Shown here piece by piece: positions 1 through 7,582 of a stretch of 40,244 nucleotides of DNA; position 1 is the first letter of the stretch, and every line of letters starts with the position of its first letter. The notes beneath the pieces are model-generated. The model was not told where the DNA came from. It saw nothing but the letters and a program-made list of their open reading frames with translations, and searched no databases. The stretch lies in contig JAAFIN010000013.1 of NCBI GenBank assembly GCA_013297825.1, positions 1 to 40,244 of the forward strand. The letters run 5' to 3'. Made by a program: the position numbers and the translations under genes. This stretch comes from Cytophagales bacterium. GTDB lineage: Bacteria > Bacteroidota > Bacteroidia > Cytophagales > Microscillaceae.

Positions 1-771
1 ACTAACAGGGATAATATTGCGGTAATTATTGGAAATAAAGACTACAAACACACGCAAGCAGTGGATTTTGCCCTAAATGATGCTCAAATTATGAAAAAAT
101 ATCTTGTTCAAACATTGGGTTATGATGAAAAAAACATCATTTATGTAGAAAATGCCAAGTCATTGGATTTTTCGCAGATATTTGGTACAAAAGACAGCCA
201 CAAAGGGAAGTTATTTAATATGGTTAAAGCCAAAAAAAGCGAGGTTTTTGTGTATTATGCAGGACACGGTGCGCCTGATTTGAACAATGATAAGAAAAGT
301 TATTTTGTGCCTGTGGATACTGAAATGCAATATATGGAATTAACTGCTTTTGACACAGATGTTTTTTATGATAATCTTGCTCAAATTCCTGCAAAATCAA
401 TCACTGTGGTTATAGATGCGTGTTTTTCAGGCGAAGGAATTTACAAAAATATTTCGCCTATTCGCATAAAATCAAAGGGGGCAATGGGCTTAAAAGATGG
501 TGCTTTGATGGCTTCTTGTGGTGCTGACCAAGTTTCTGCGTGGTACAATGAAAAAGGGCATAGTCTTTTCACGTATTTTTTTTTAAAGGCAATTTATAAC
601 CAAAACGCAGATAAAAACAAAGACAAAAAACTCACACTTTTGGAGATTTTTCAATATGTAGATGACCAAACCGAAGGCGTACCTTATTTTTCACGTAGAT
701 TGCACAATGTGCAACAAAATCCTGTATTAAAAGGTCAAAATATGGAAAAGGTTTTGGTGAATTATGAATGA
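1..771 (+). CDS. Caspase-like (peptidase C14) protein, 5'-truncated by window edge
   Basis: The reading frame is open from base 1, so the true start lies outside the window; 256 codons are visible. The sequence begins just before the first core strand of a caspase fold (NIAVIIGNKDY). The catalytic His is in YYAGHGAP (visible residue 89) and the catalytic Cys in VVIDACFSG (visible residue 141), both in the usual C14 order. The family comprises Cys-His proteases (metacaspases and relatives) that cut after basic or acidic residues; substrate and location cannot be told here because any signal peptide or N-terminal repeat region is missing. The C-terminal part (LLEIFQYVDDQ, then QQNPVLKG) matches the usual end of bacterial caspase domains. 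The stop is followed after one base by a C5/G5 palindromic repeat. Caspase assignment is confident; role unknown. Confidence 0.9.
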   Translation, partial: TNRDNIAVIIGNKDYKHTQAVDFALNDAQIMKKYLVQTLGYDEKNIIYVENAKSLDFSQIFGTKDSHKGKLFNMVKAKKSEVFVYYAGHGAPDLNNDKKSYFVPVDTEMQYMELTAFDTDVFYDNLAQIPAKSITVVIDACFSGEGIYKNISPIRIKSKGAMGLKDGALMASCGADQVSAWYNEKGHSLFTYFFLKAIYNQNADKNKDKKLTLLEIFQYVDDQTEGVPYFSRRLHNVQQNPVLKGQNMEKVLVNYE

Positions 772-772
772 A

Positions 773-801
773 AAAGCCCCCTAACCCCCAAAGGGGGAAT
801 T
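773..801 (+). repeat. C5/G5 palindromic dispersed repeat, copy 1
   Basis: The core CCCCCTAACCCCCAAAGGGGG lies one base after the caspase stop codon and can fold through CCCCC-AAA-GGGGG. The same unit recurs at 871-896 (inverted), 1589-1617, 4061-4085, 27351-27387 and 38821-38845 (inverted). It may act as a weak terminator or may simply be a dispersed repeat. Confidence 0.85.
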
Positions 802-870
802 TTAACAGCCAAAAATCTATCATTGCATAATAATTTTGTTAGTTTTTTAAAACCTTAAACCTGCTTTTTA

Positions 871-896
871 TTCCCCCTTTGGGGGTTAGGGGGCTT
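871..896 (-). repeat. C5/G5 palindromic dispersed repeat, copy 2 (inverted)
   Basis: This is the reverse complement of the copy at 773-801, separated from it by about 70 bases, so the two can pair over roughly 26 bases. It ends 14 bases before the ATG of the next gene. That gene is followed by a direct-orientation copy at 1589-1617, so it is bracketed by inverted copies. Confidence 0.85.
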
Positions 897-910
897 CCTT
901 TAAAAAAATT

Positions 911-1588
911 ATGATTTCAAAAAAACACTTTTTCGCAAAAATTTCTTTTATTTTTTCTATTATTTTATTGGTTTTATTTTTAACCAATAATCTTTTTGCC
1001 CAAAATCTGATGTACAAATATGGATTGCGAGATGGCAAAAATAAAATAGCTTTTTTTTATACAGAAAGCCCAAAACAGCCCAAAGAAATTTATTATAGGC
1101 TAAACACCGAAAAAGAAAAAACCAAATTAGAGCTTTTGGGTGAATATGCTTTTCAGGGCGATTATGATACTTATGGACAAATAAAAGTAAGAAATCCAAA
1201 AACCAAAAAAGAATTTTTTTTGATGATTGATGAATTTCTTGTGAGGGTTACAAATGAGAGTTTTACCCAAAAAGAACCTGAAAAAGTGGCAACTGACGAA
1301 ATACTTTATTTTCCTGAAATTACTTTTGAATTGGGAAAAGAACGTTTGTATGCTATTGTTAATCCTGTTGGTTTTAGTAGATTTTTTTATAGGTCTAATC
1401 CGCAAACTTCGCCCCAAAATATGGAAATTCTGAATACAGAGGAGGCTTATGGAGAAGGAAAACCTTATATAGTTAATTTTCCAAAACAAGGAAAAGCAAC
1501 GATTGAACACGATTATGGAGGTAAAAAAATGACGGTTACATTTAAAAATAAAACAAAAAAAGTTTTTATTGAAACTACACCAGAATAA
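911..1588 (+). CDS. Secreted protein of unknown function (225 aa)
   Basis: The product starts with a Sec signal peptide: basic MISKKH, a long hydrophobic stretch to about residue 28, and an FAQ cleavage site near residue 31. The mature part of about 195 residues is rich in Lys, Glu, Phe and Tyr with alternating hydrophobic/polar stretches, suggesting a beta-rich periplasmic or surface protein. No lipobox, transmembrane segment or catalytic motif is seen, and I do not recognise the family. The ATG at 911 is the only start that keeps a complete signal peptide. The gene lies directly between two inverted copies of the C5/G5 palindrome (871-896 and 1589-1617). Its closeness to the caspase gene in the same direction (139 bases) may mean co-transcription, but the palindromes between them argue for partial termination. 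Confidence 0.8.
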   Translation: MISKKHFFAKISFIFSIILLVLFLTNNLFAQNLMYKYGLRDGKNKIAFFYTESPKQPKEIYYRLNTEKEKTKLELLGEYAFQGDYDTYGQIKVRNPKTKKEFFLMIDEFLVRVTNESFTQKEPEKVATDEILYFPEITFELGKERLYAIVNPVGFSRFFYRSNPQTSPQNMEILNTEEAYGEGKPYIVNFPKQGKATIEHDYGGKKMTVTFKNKTKKVFIETTPE

Positions 1589-1917
1589 AAAGCCCCCTAA
1601 CCCCCAAAGGGGGAATTAAACAACATTTTTGTTATTGTGTAAAAATATGGCTGTTTTGTATTCCTGATACCTTTCTCCTGACACCTTTCTCCTAAGTATT
1701 TTTATCACAAAAAAACGTTTTACTTTTTGGGTAAAACGTTTTTTGGGTTTTTTTAGAACACATAAAAAAATATATAAGTAAAAAATTTTTTTGATTTAGT
1801 TTATCGGTTTCATTAGTACAAAATTAGATTTTTTTTTAGAAAAAACAAAAAAATAATAAAAAAACACACGAAATTTCAATCAAAATCTTTGATTTTTCTT
1901 GATTTTAACAATTTTTT
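1589..1917. other. Intergenic region: repeats, terminator, AT-rich leader of folK
   Basis: It contains the C5/G5 palindrome directly after the stop (1589-1617), then GGCTGTTTTG at about 1650, then two CTGACACC/TTTCTCC units at about 1666-1695 (reverse complement of the array after kmo), then a strong terminator hairpin at 1711-1743. The remaining 170 bases are AT-rich with no recognisable promoter or RNA gene. Confidence 0.7.
1711..1745 (+). terminator. Rho-independent terminator after the 911-1588 gene
   Basis: A perfect 13-base stem (AAAAACGTTTTAC pairing with GTAAAACGTTTTT) has a 7-base loop and continues into a T-run. It separates the upstream secreted-protein gene from folK. Confidence 0.75.
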
Positions 1918-2373
1918 ATGAATTTATTATTGGTTATTGGCGGAAATTTGGGAGATAAATTAGAAAATATTAACACTACTTGTGTTTTGTTGGAAGAAAA
2001 ATTAGGAAAAATCCTAAAAAAATCACCCATTTATGAAACAAAAGCGTGGGGCGTAACTGACCAACCTGATTTTTTGAACCAAGCGTTACAAATTGAAAGT
2101 AATTTTTCGCCTTTTGAGGTTTTGGCAATATGCCAAGAGATAGAAACGAAGTTTTTAAAAAGAGAAAAAAAACGCTTTTGGGGTGAGCGTACAATGGATA
2201 TTGATATTATTTATTATGAAAATTGGCAAATTCTAACCAAAAACCTCGTTATTCCACACCCTTATCGCACCCAAAGAAAATTTGTTTTGGAGCCTCTTGC
2301 TGATATTTGTCCTGATTTTGTGGATATGATTACGCAGAAAAGCGTGAAAACAATGTTAAATGGTGAATGGTAA
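1918..2373 (+). CDS. folK: 2-amino-4-hydroxy-6-hydroxymethyldihydropteridine diphosphokinase (HPPK)
   Basis: It transfers pyrophosphate from ATP to 6-hydroxymethyl-7,8-dihydropterin, the step before dihydropteroate synthase in folate synthesis; cytoplasmic. The 151-residue length is typical of monofunctional HPPK. The N-terminal strand plus GGNLGDK loop, PIYETKAWG, and the family signature RFWGERTMDIDIIYY with its two Mg-binding Asp residues are present, followed by the HPYRTQRKFVLEPLADI segment. The last codons (LNGEW and stop) lie in a 7-bp repeat array of TGGTGAA/TGGTAAA units, so the repeat supplies the C-terminus and stop. It stands alone, behind a terminator and facing DUF5683. Another folate-pathway gene, folE, lies 36 kb away in the window. 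Confidence 0.96.
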   Translation: MNLLLVIGGNLGDKLENINTTCVLLEEKLGKILKKSPIYETKAWGVTDQPDFLNQALQIESNFSPFEVLAICQEIETKFLKREKKRFWGERTMDIDIIYYENWQILTKNLVIPHPYRTQRKFVLEPLADICPDFVDMITQKSVKTMLNGEW

Positions 2374-2387
2374 ATGGTAAATGAAAC
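2356..2387 (+). repeat. TGGTGAA/TGGTAAA 7-bp array plus AAACAGC at the folK 3' end
   Basis: Units of seven bases run through the folK stop codon and end in ATGAAACAGC. They are the reverse complement of the large array at 2497-2593 that closes the convergent neighbour gene. Confidence 0.85.
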
Positions 2388-2496
2388 AGCAAAATTCAAT
2401 GATGAATGAAAAACCCTTTTTTAATGTAAAAAAATTATTAAAAATATTTCATAAATAATTAGAATAAAACTTAGAAAATTAAAATTTTATTTATAA

Positions 2497-2593
2497 AAAT
2501 TCACCATTCACCATTCACCATTTACCATTTACCATTTACCATTCACCATTCACCATTCACCATTCACCATTCACCATTCACCATTCACCATTA
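2497..2593 (-). repeat. About thirteen 7-bp TTCACCA/TTTACCA units
   Basis: The array has a perfect 7-base period with one middle variant block (TTTACCA). Its last bases form the TAA stop of the minus-strand DUF5683 gene. Read in the direction of that gene the units are TGGTGAA directly after the stop, the same sense as at the folK 3' end. Confidence 0.95.
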
Positions 2594-3220
2594 TCTCCTT
2601 GTTGCCCAAAAATTCAATCGTGCATTTAAGCCTGTTGTGCCAAATTGTGTATCAGAATAAGGCTCTAATTTTAGGGAAAGATTGTCAGACAAATCAAAAT
2701 CCTTCAAATGTGCATCTACATTGGCATCTACCAAATTAAGCCCATACACCAACACCGAAATAATCACCAAAAAATCACGATTTCGCTGAAAATAATTTTT
2801 GTTCAAAGTAACACTTTCCAACGAAAGACGTGGAAATGGGTCTAATTTCGTATCATAATTATAAACTTTGGCATAATAAGAATCTTTAAATGCTAAATGT
2901 CTTTGGTTATTAAAATAAATAAAATATCCTAAAACACCAGCACCAGCGTATAGAATAGGAATTTTCCAATATTTTTTGTTGTAAGCTTGTCCCATTCCAG
3001 GCAAAACCGCAGAAAAAAGCGTTGCTTTTGCAGGCGAATGTTTAATTTTTGGGAGGGGCTTATCTACAATGGACGTATCTATTTTGACATTTCCCTCCAA
3101 ACGTGCTTTTTCAGGTTTTTTATTCAAACTGTCTTTTTTTTCTACTTTTTGAGCAAATATTATTTTGTTAAAAGCAAAAAATGACAATAAAATAAATAAT
3201 AAATAAATTTTTCTTAACAT
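2591..3220 (-). CDS. DUF5683 domain protein, exported/membrane
   Basis: The 209-residue product has a signal peptide (hydrophobic residues 5-22, FAQ near 24), a Lys-rich linker, and then the DUF5683 core: a KHSPAKATLFSAVLPGMGQ segment, AYNKKYWKIPILYAG with a hydrophobic helix (about residues 88-105), and FQRNRDFLVIISVLVYGLNL followed by VDANVDAHL. The family is widespread in Bacteroidota, has one or two membrane segments and a Gly/Asn-rich GQAYN motif, and has no established function. The ATG at 3218-3220 follows directly on a TTGAAC/AAACTTT repeat array in gene sense. The next upstream gene on the same strand is the DUF4292 lipoprotein, separated by about 130 bases of repeats. Confidence 0.88.
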   Translation of the reverse strand: MLRKIYLLFILLSFFAFNKIIFAQKVEKKDSLNKKPEKARLEGNVKIDTSIVDKPLPKIKHSPAKATLFSAVLPGMGQAYNKKYWKIPILYAGAGVLGYFIYFNNQRHLAFKDSYYAKVYNYDTKLDPFPRLSLESVTLNKNYFQRNRDFLVIISVLVYGLNLVDANVDAHLKDFDLSDNLSLKLEPYSDTQFGTTGLNARLNFWATRR

Positions 3221-3224
3221 AAAA

Positions 3225-3346
3225 AGGTTTAAAGTTTAAAGTTCAAGGTTCAAAGTTTAACGTTCAAAAAAGTTTAAAAAGTTCAATAAAAATCCTGCTA
3301 ATCTTCAAATCCTGTAAATCCTGATTCAGACTTTGGCTGTTTCATT
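3225..3346 (-). repeat. Composite repeat cassette between DUF4292 and DUF5683 genes
   Basis: Read in gene sense (minus strand), the segment runs GAATGAAACAGCC, then AAAGTCTGAA and several CAGGATT units, then TTGAACTTT/AAACTTT units ending just before the DUF5683 ATG. The same order of modules occurs in front of asnB at 30556-30812. Confidence 0.8.
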
Positions 3347-3351
3347 CATAA

Positions 3352-4107
3352 TTATTTCTTTTTCTTCAAAAAACTTTTTGGTACAACAAAAGGAAATTCT
3401 AAAGGCATTGAGGTAAATCTTGCATTAGAAAAATCAAGTTTCATTGTTGTTTTTTCACGTTTATTGGTTTGTTTATTCACAAAATCCACGCTAATATTGA
3501 TTTTGAAAGGAAATAAAAGTTGAGGACTTGGACGATAATCTGCATATTGTATCAACATACGGTTTTGATTGCGATTATCTACCAAATAAAGTTCTGCAAG
3601 TTTTTTGTTTTGGGCAAAAAGTTTGTTTTCTATGGAAATGTGTTTCATTTGTTGCGAAATTTTTATAAAATCTCCTTCATATTTTGCTCCTGTTGTGTCA
3701 GAATTGGGCATATCGCCCAAAATAAGACTCTGCAACATATTATATTCTATTGGAAAATTTATCATTTCCGCCAACGCATCAATAGACGAGGCTTGATATT
3801 CATCTTTGAGATAATTCAAAGTAAATACAGAATCAGGTCTTGCAATAACACGCATACCTTCAATACCAAGTTTTGTGAACATTGCCCAAGTACGTTTATC
3901 ACGTTGATGACGAATTTTCATTTTAAAATTTGCATCATTTTCCACACTTCTAAACTCCACGCTTGCCCTTGCGTCCAAATACTCATTAGGCAGACCTTCT
4001 TTTATAACTGTTGGTACTGCATTTTTTTTACAACTTACCAAAATTAAAAAAAGAAAAATCGCCCCCCAGCCCCCAAAGGGGGAGGAAAAAAAAAAATTAA
4101 GTTTCAA
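3352..4107 (-). CDS. DUF4292 lipoprotein (LolA-like), non-ATG start within a repeat
   Basis: The product ends its signal sequence with a lipobox (LILVSC, Cys about residue 26) and has the DUF4292 core: WAMFTKLGIEGMRVIARPDS, an SLILGDMP segment, and a C-terminal strand set closing with FPFVVPKSFLKKKK. The family is an outer-membrane-lipoprotein-type LolA/LolB-like fold common in Bacteroidota; the exact role is unknown. The frame has no ATG before the lipobox. An in-frame TGA lies at 4111-4113, so the start must be TTG at 4105-4107 (or ATT just before it). That TTG is part of a TTGAA repeat unit, and the signal-peptide n-region (FFSSPFGGWGA) is encoded by the C5/G5 palindrome at 4061-4085. Either repeats have replaced the native start or the start is unusual. 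Confidence 0.85.
   Translation of the reverse strand: MKLNFFFSSPFGGWGAIFLFLILVSCKKNAVPTVIKEGLPNEYLDARASVEFRSVENDANFKMKIRHQRDKRTWAMFTKLGIEGMRVIARPDSVFTLNYLKDEYQASSIDALAEMINFPIEYNMLQSLILGDMPNSDTTGAKYEGDFIKISQQMKHISIENKLFAQNKKLAELYLVDNRNQNRMLIQYADYRPSPQLLFPFKINISVDFVNKQTNKREKTTMKLDFSNARFTSMPLEFPFVVPKSFLKKKK
4061..4085 (-). repeat. C5/G5 palindromic repeat inside the DUF4292 signal-peptide region
   Basis: It is a slightly diverged copy (CCAGCCCCC in place of CTAACCCCC) of the dispersed palindrome, and is translated as part of the lipoprotein signal peptide. Confidence 0.85.
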
Positions 4108-4135
4108 AATTCAAAGTTTAAGGTTTAAAAATTTT
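4103..4135 (-). repeat. TTGAA/AAACCTT array at the DUF4292 start
   Basis: In gene sense it reads AAACCTTAAACTTTGAA, then TTTTGAAACTT; the probable TTG start codon belongs to this array. A separate GGGTAAGGCTTGCCCTTACCC hairpin repeat lies upstream at about 4147-4169. Confidence 0.7.
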
Positions 4136-4224
4136 AATTATTCGTAGGGGTAAGGCTTGCCCTTACCCAATTATAGCAATGCAATGACAAAAAGGAAAAA
4201 AGAAAAAATGGCTGTTGGCTGTTC

Positions 4225-4258
4225 CATTCACCATTTACCATTCAACATTCACCATTAA
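4225..4258 (-). repeat. 7-bp TTCACCA-type array and AACAGCC motifs after argS
   Basis: In gene sense the argS stop is followed by TGGTGAATGTTGAATGG units and then AACAGCCAACAGCC (ending near 4209). It has the same module and orientation as the fabD and folK 3' ends. Confidence 0.85.
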
Positions 4259-4259
4259 A

Positions 4260-6065
4260 TCACATCATTTCAGGCACATCAATACCTAATAATAACATTG
4301 CTTTTTTCAAAATATTGCCTGTGAGTGCAGACAAAGCCAAACGAAAAGCCCTTGCTTCTTCATTATGAGCCTTAAAAATAGAACAATCAAAGAAAAATTT
4401 GCTATACATTTTTGCAATTTCATAGCAAAATTGTGCCACAATGTAAGGTGAATAGGTTTTGCTTGCCTCTGCAATAACATTTGGAAACTGTAATAATAAT
4501 TGTAATAATTCGTGTTCTGTGTTGTGCCAATCCAAATAATTTTGAAAATCTTTTACTTCAAAACCAATATTTTCGCTTTCTGCCCTTCTCAAAATCGTTT
4601 TTATCCTTGCGTGATTGTATTGAATATAAGGGGACGCATCACCGTCAAATTCCAAAGATTCCTCTGGATTAAAAAGCATTGTTTTTTTGGCATCAACTTT
4701 CAACAAAAAATATTTGATGGCACCCAAACCAATCATATTATCAATGTGATTAAGTTCAGTTTCGCCCAATTTTTTAAGATTTTCTAATTTTCCACTTTCT
4801 GCAGTTTTTTCTTTAGCAATATTTATCATTTCTGCCACCATATCGTCAGCATCAACGACTTTTCCCTCACGAGATTTCATTTTTCCGCTTGGCAATTCCA
4901 CCATTCCATAACTCAAATGATAAGAACCTTCCGCATAAGCACGATTGAATTTTTTGAAAATCGCAAAAAGCACTTTAAAATGATAATCTTGTTCATTTCC
5001 AACCACATACACTGATTTTTTCATTTGAAAATCTTGGTATTTGAGGTCAGCAGTTCCCATATCTTGGGTGATATACACCGAAGTTCCATCGCCCCTCTGT
5101 ACGAGTTTGTGGTCAAGTTTTTCGCTTGTGAGGTCAATCCAAACAGAATTATCATCTTTTTTGTAAAAAATACCATTTTTTACGCCTTCTTCTACGATTT
5201 CTTTGCCCAAAATATAGGTATTACTTTCAAAATACCATTTATCAAAACCAACACCAATATTTTTGTAGGTTTCTTTAAAGCCATCTAAAACCCAATCATT
5301 CATTTTTTGCCAAAGTGCCAAAGTTTCTTTGTCGCCTTGTTCCCATTTTTGAAGCATAATTTGGGCTTCTTGCAAAATTGGGCTTGTTGCGTTTGGTTTT
5401 TCTGCATCTTCTTGCGATAATTTACCTTCTTCTACCTGTTTTTTTAGATAATCTTTGTGAAGATTGCTAAACATCACATAATATTTTCCGATTAAATGGT
5501 CGCCTTTCAACTTTGAACTTTGGGGTGTTTCATCATTGCCATATTTTTGGTAGGCGAGCATAGATTTACAGATATGTATGCCCCTGTCATTAACCAGAAT
5601 ACATTTTGTAACATCATAACCGTCAGCATCTAAAATTTGGCACAATGACCAACCTAAAAAAATATTACGCAAATGTCCCAAATGAATTGGTTTATTCGTA
5701 TTTGGTGAGCAATATTCTACTAATATTTTTTCATTTTTTTTGGGATTATTGCCAAAATTAAGATTTTGTAAAGCCTCCAAAAACGCACCTTGCCAAATAT
5801 TATTTGGTAATGTTAAATTCAAAAAACCTTTTACTACCTCAAAATCTTGTATAAGATTTTCATTTTTGAGGTATTCACCTATTTTTAGGGCGGTTTGGTC
5901 TGGGCTTTGACATGTTTGTTTTGCCAACCCAAAAGTAACTAAGGTATGCGAACCTTTAAATTCTTTGCGCGTGGGTTGAAGTTCTATTTTTTGGTTTTCC
6001 AACCCAAATAATGTTTGGATTGCTTTGCTAATGTGCAAATCAAGGTGTGAAGTAAGTGGAAGCAT
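4260..6065 (-). CDS. argS: Arginyl-tRNA synthetase (class I)
   Basis: It charges tRNA-Arg with arginine using ATP; cytoplasmic and essential. Its 601 residues are close to the usual 550-600. The order is: N-terminal additional domain (about 1-100), the catalytic core with VEYCSPNTNKPIHLGHLRN (HIGH motif as HLGH, residues 128-131), NDRGIHICKSMLAY, VYITQDMGTADLKY, and GMVELPSGKMKSREGKVV (KMSKS variant KMKSR), then the DALR anticodon-binding domain with SPYIQYNHARIKTI and the family-typical ending MLLLGIDVPEMM. The ATG at 6063-6065 fits the family start and lies directly behind a TTGAACCTT repeat array. Stop TGA; the 3' end is followed by TGGTGAA repeats. It is a stand-alone gene. Confidence 0.98.
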   Translation of the reverse strand: MLPLTSHLDLHISKAIQTLFGLENQKIELQPTRKEFKGSHTLVTFGLAKQTCQSPDQTALKIGEYLKNENLIQDFEVVKGFLNLTLPNNIWQGAFLEALQNLNFGNNPKKNEKILVEYCSPNTNKPIHLGHLRNIFLGWSLCQILDADGYDVTKCILVNDRGIHICKSMLAYQKYGNDETPQSSKLKGDHLIGKYYVMFSNLHKDYLKKQVEEGKLSQEDAEKPNATSPILQEAQIMLQKWEQGDKETLALWQKMNDWVLDGFKETYKNIGVGFDKWYFESNTYILGKEIVEEGVKNGIFYKKDDNSVWIDLTSEKLDHKLVQRGDGTSVYITQDMGTADLKYQDFQMKKSVYVVGNEQDYHFKVLFAIFKKFNRAYAEGSYHLSYGMVELPSGKMKSREGKVVDADDMVAEMINIAKEKTAESGKLENLKKLGETELNHIDNMIGLGAIKYFLLKVDAKKTMLFNPEESLEFDGDASPYIQYNHARIKTILRRAESENIGFEVKDFQNYLDWHNTEHELLQLLLQFPNVIAEASKTYSPYIVAQFCYEIAKMYSKFFFDCSIFKAHNEEARAFRLALSALTGNILKKAMLLLGIDVPEMM

Positions 6066-6642
6066 AAAAGGGTTTAAGGTTTAAAGTTCAAGGTTCAAGG
6101 TTTTTATGAAAAATAATTTATTTTTTTAAAAATAAAATTTTGTATTTTTAATTTCTATAAAAATTATTAGAATTTTTTTTAAACCTTAAACTTTTTAAAC
6201 TTATATAAAACACAAAAGACTTAGCAGGTGTTGCCAAGTCAGTACTATATTTTGGAAAAACAATAACGTTTTTTATAAATATTTGTAAAAAATATTTGTA
6301 AAAAGTTAAAATTTTCCCCAATAAATTCTTCGGTTAATAAAATTAAATGTTTTCATAAAAAATTCATTTTTTTTACAAAGAAATAAAAATTTAGATAAAA
6401 AACCAAAAATTAAAATAAAAATTTAAGAAAATTTTTAGGATTTCATATATAAAGCTTGTTTATAGCGTAGAAAAATGTGTGTAAAAATTTGGTTTTTATG
6501 GTATTTTTGTAGTGTAAAAGCATTTTTTTGATACTAACAATAAAGAAAAATCCCCTTTAATTCAACCATAAAAAAATTGTTCTAATTTTTTTGTATTTTT
6601 GTGTTTATTTAAACTGTTTTATTTGACACTTTGATTATTAAA
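6066..6642. other. Intergenic region between divergent argS and lipoprotein gene
   Basis: The first 40 bases hold a TTGAACCTT/AAACCTT array (argS sense). A small GACTTAGCA/TGCCAAGTC hairpin lies near 6220-6242. The rest is extremely AT-rich. TATTTTTG boxes at 6502-6509 and 6594-6601 resemble the Bacteroidota -7 element, but neither has a convincing upstream TTTG at the right distance. No RNA gene or larger ORF is seen. Confidence 0.6.
6069..6104 (-). repeat. TTGAACCTT/AAACCTT array directly in front of argS
   Basis: In argS sense: AACCTTGAACCTTGAACTTT followed by AAACCTTAAACCC, then ATG. Orientation matches the arrays before DUF5683, ribD and asnB. Confidence 0.85.
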
Positions 6643-7341
6643 ATGAAAAATTACCTCAAAAATTATTACAATCAATATTGTTATACCAAATATTATTTCA
6701 ATTTTTTTTTGTTTTATATTGTTTCTGTATTGCTAATTTCTTGTCAAGGACACACACCTTACAAAGAAGCAGATAATGGGCTTGGTGTAGGTGAAAGAGA
6801 TTCCACAGTGAAAAAAAAGGCAGAAAATCCACCTTATATGGTTAAATTTTATGATAAAACAGGTAGAATACACATCAACATAGAAATCAGTCCAAGAGAA
6901 GCCTTTATAAAATATGAATCAGGAAAAAGATATATGATAGGCAGATATGAAGCAGGAAAAAATCCAATTTATTTTGATGAAAAAGGTGATATTATTGCCA
7001 AAATAATGCCTACGGATTTGGGATTCATCATCAAAAATAACAACAACCAAAATATTTTTTGGATAAAAGAAAAAGACAAAGTTTTTTTGATTGCTGACAA
7101 CCAACGCCTCAAAAATGCTTTTGAAATTAGAAAAGAAAAAAATCTTATTCGCCTCTATTCACCCAGCAAAATGATTGCAGAAATGCGTACAGAGGAAGAT
7201 AAGATTATTTTGAAGGGTTATGATGTGTATGAAATTAGAGATTTTAAAGAAAAACAGCCCAATCCTGCTTTTTTGGCTATTCTTTTAAATGAACTCCCTG
7301 AATATCTTAGGTTTATTATTTTGGTGGAAATGATGCGATAA
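6643..7341 (+). CDS. Lipoprotein of unknown function (232 aa)
   Basis: The N-terminus is a lipoprotein signal sequence: aromatic and Lys-rich start, hydrophobic stretch FFLFYIVSVLLISC with the lipobox Cys near residue 34. The mature part has short strands repeating a pattern of IxYxSGKRYMIGRYEAGKN and DEKGDIIAKI, similar to MORN/YD-like beta repeats but not clearly any of them, then a C-terminal hydrophobic stretch (AFLAILLNELPEYLRFIILV). A longer TTG start at 6631 is possible, but the ATG at 6643 gives the better signal peptide. I do not recognise the family. The stop is followed at once by a long AAGTTCAAGG array. It probably sits in the outer membrane or faces the periplasm. Confidence 0.75.
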   Translation: MKNYLKNYYNQYCYTKYYFNFFLFYIVSVLLISCQGHTPYKEADNGLGVGERDSTVKKKAENPPYMVKFYDKTGRIHINIEISPREAFIKYESGKRYMIGRYEAGKNPIYFDEKGDIIAKIMPTDLGFIIKNNNNQNIFWIKEKDKVFLIADNQRLKNAFEIRKEKNLIRLYSPSKMIAEMRTEEDKIILKGYDVYEIRDFKEKQPNPAFLAILLNELPEYLRFIILVEMMR

Positions 7342-7492
7342 AAGTTCAAGGTGCAAAAGTTTAAGGTTCAAAAGTTCAAGGTTCAAAAGTTCAAGGTTCA
7401 AAAGTTCAAGGTTCAAAAGTTTAAGGTTCAAAAGTTCAAGGTTCAAAAGTTCAAGGTTCAAAAGTTTAAGGTTCAAGGTTTAAAGTTCAAAA
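7342..7492 (+). repeat. Long AAAAGTTCAAGGTTC tandem array
   Basis: About ten units of 14-16 bases mix GTTCAAGG and GTTTAAGG. This is the reverse complement of the TTGAACCTT arrays that precede start codons. It lies after a plus-strand stop, so orientation relative to the gene is opposite to those at 5' ends. It is followed by TGTCATTCTGAAAGAATCT (7500-7518) and GGCTGTTT motifs. Confidence 0.95.
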
Positions 7493-7539
7493 AAAATGTG
7501 TCATTCTGAAAGAATCTGGCTGTTTTGTATTTGGCTGTT

Positions 7540-7582
7540 TCATTTACCATTCACCATTTATCATTTACCATTTATCATTATT
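7540..7582 (-). repeat. 7-bp TTTACCA/TTTATCA array and AAACAGCC after fabD
   Basis: In fabD sense the stop is followed by ATGATAAATGGTAAATG units and then AAACAGCC. Same architecture as CHAT, argS and folK 3' ends. Confidence 0.85.

Noticed and set aside
1127-1510. 127-codon antisense ORF opposite the 911-1588 gene
   Set aside because: Shadow frame; the plus-strand frame has a signal peptide and consistent composition.
2497-2593. Possible CRISPR array (regular 7-bp repeats)
   Set aside because: Units are only 7 bases with no unique spacers; no cas genes nearby. It is a simple tandem array. The same holds for the other arrays.
3520-4047. Long antisense ORF (175 codons) opposite the DUF4292 gene
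   Set aside because: His/Cys/Ile-rich shadow translation without any domain; the minus-strand gene has a clear lipobox and family core.
6595-6645. TTG start at 6631 for the lipoprotein
   Set aside because: The ATG at 6643 is the better start and keeps a normal lipoprotein signal sequence.
7285-7476. Minus-strand frame encoding a leucine-rich repeat-like protein (NLELLNLKLL units)
   Set aside because: It is the translation of the AAGTTCAAGG tandem array; the periodicity is that of the DNA repeat and no start region or conserved part exists.
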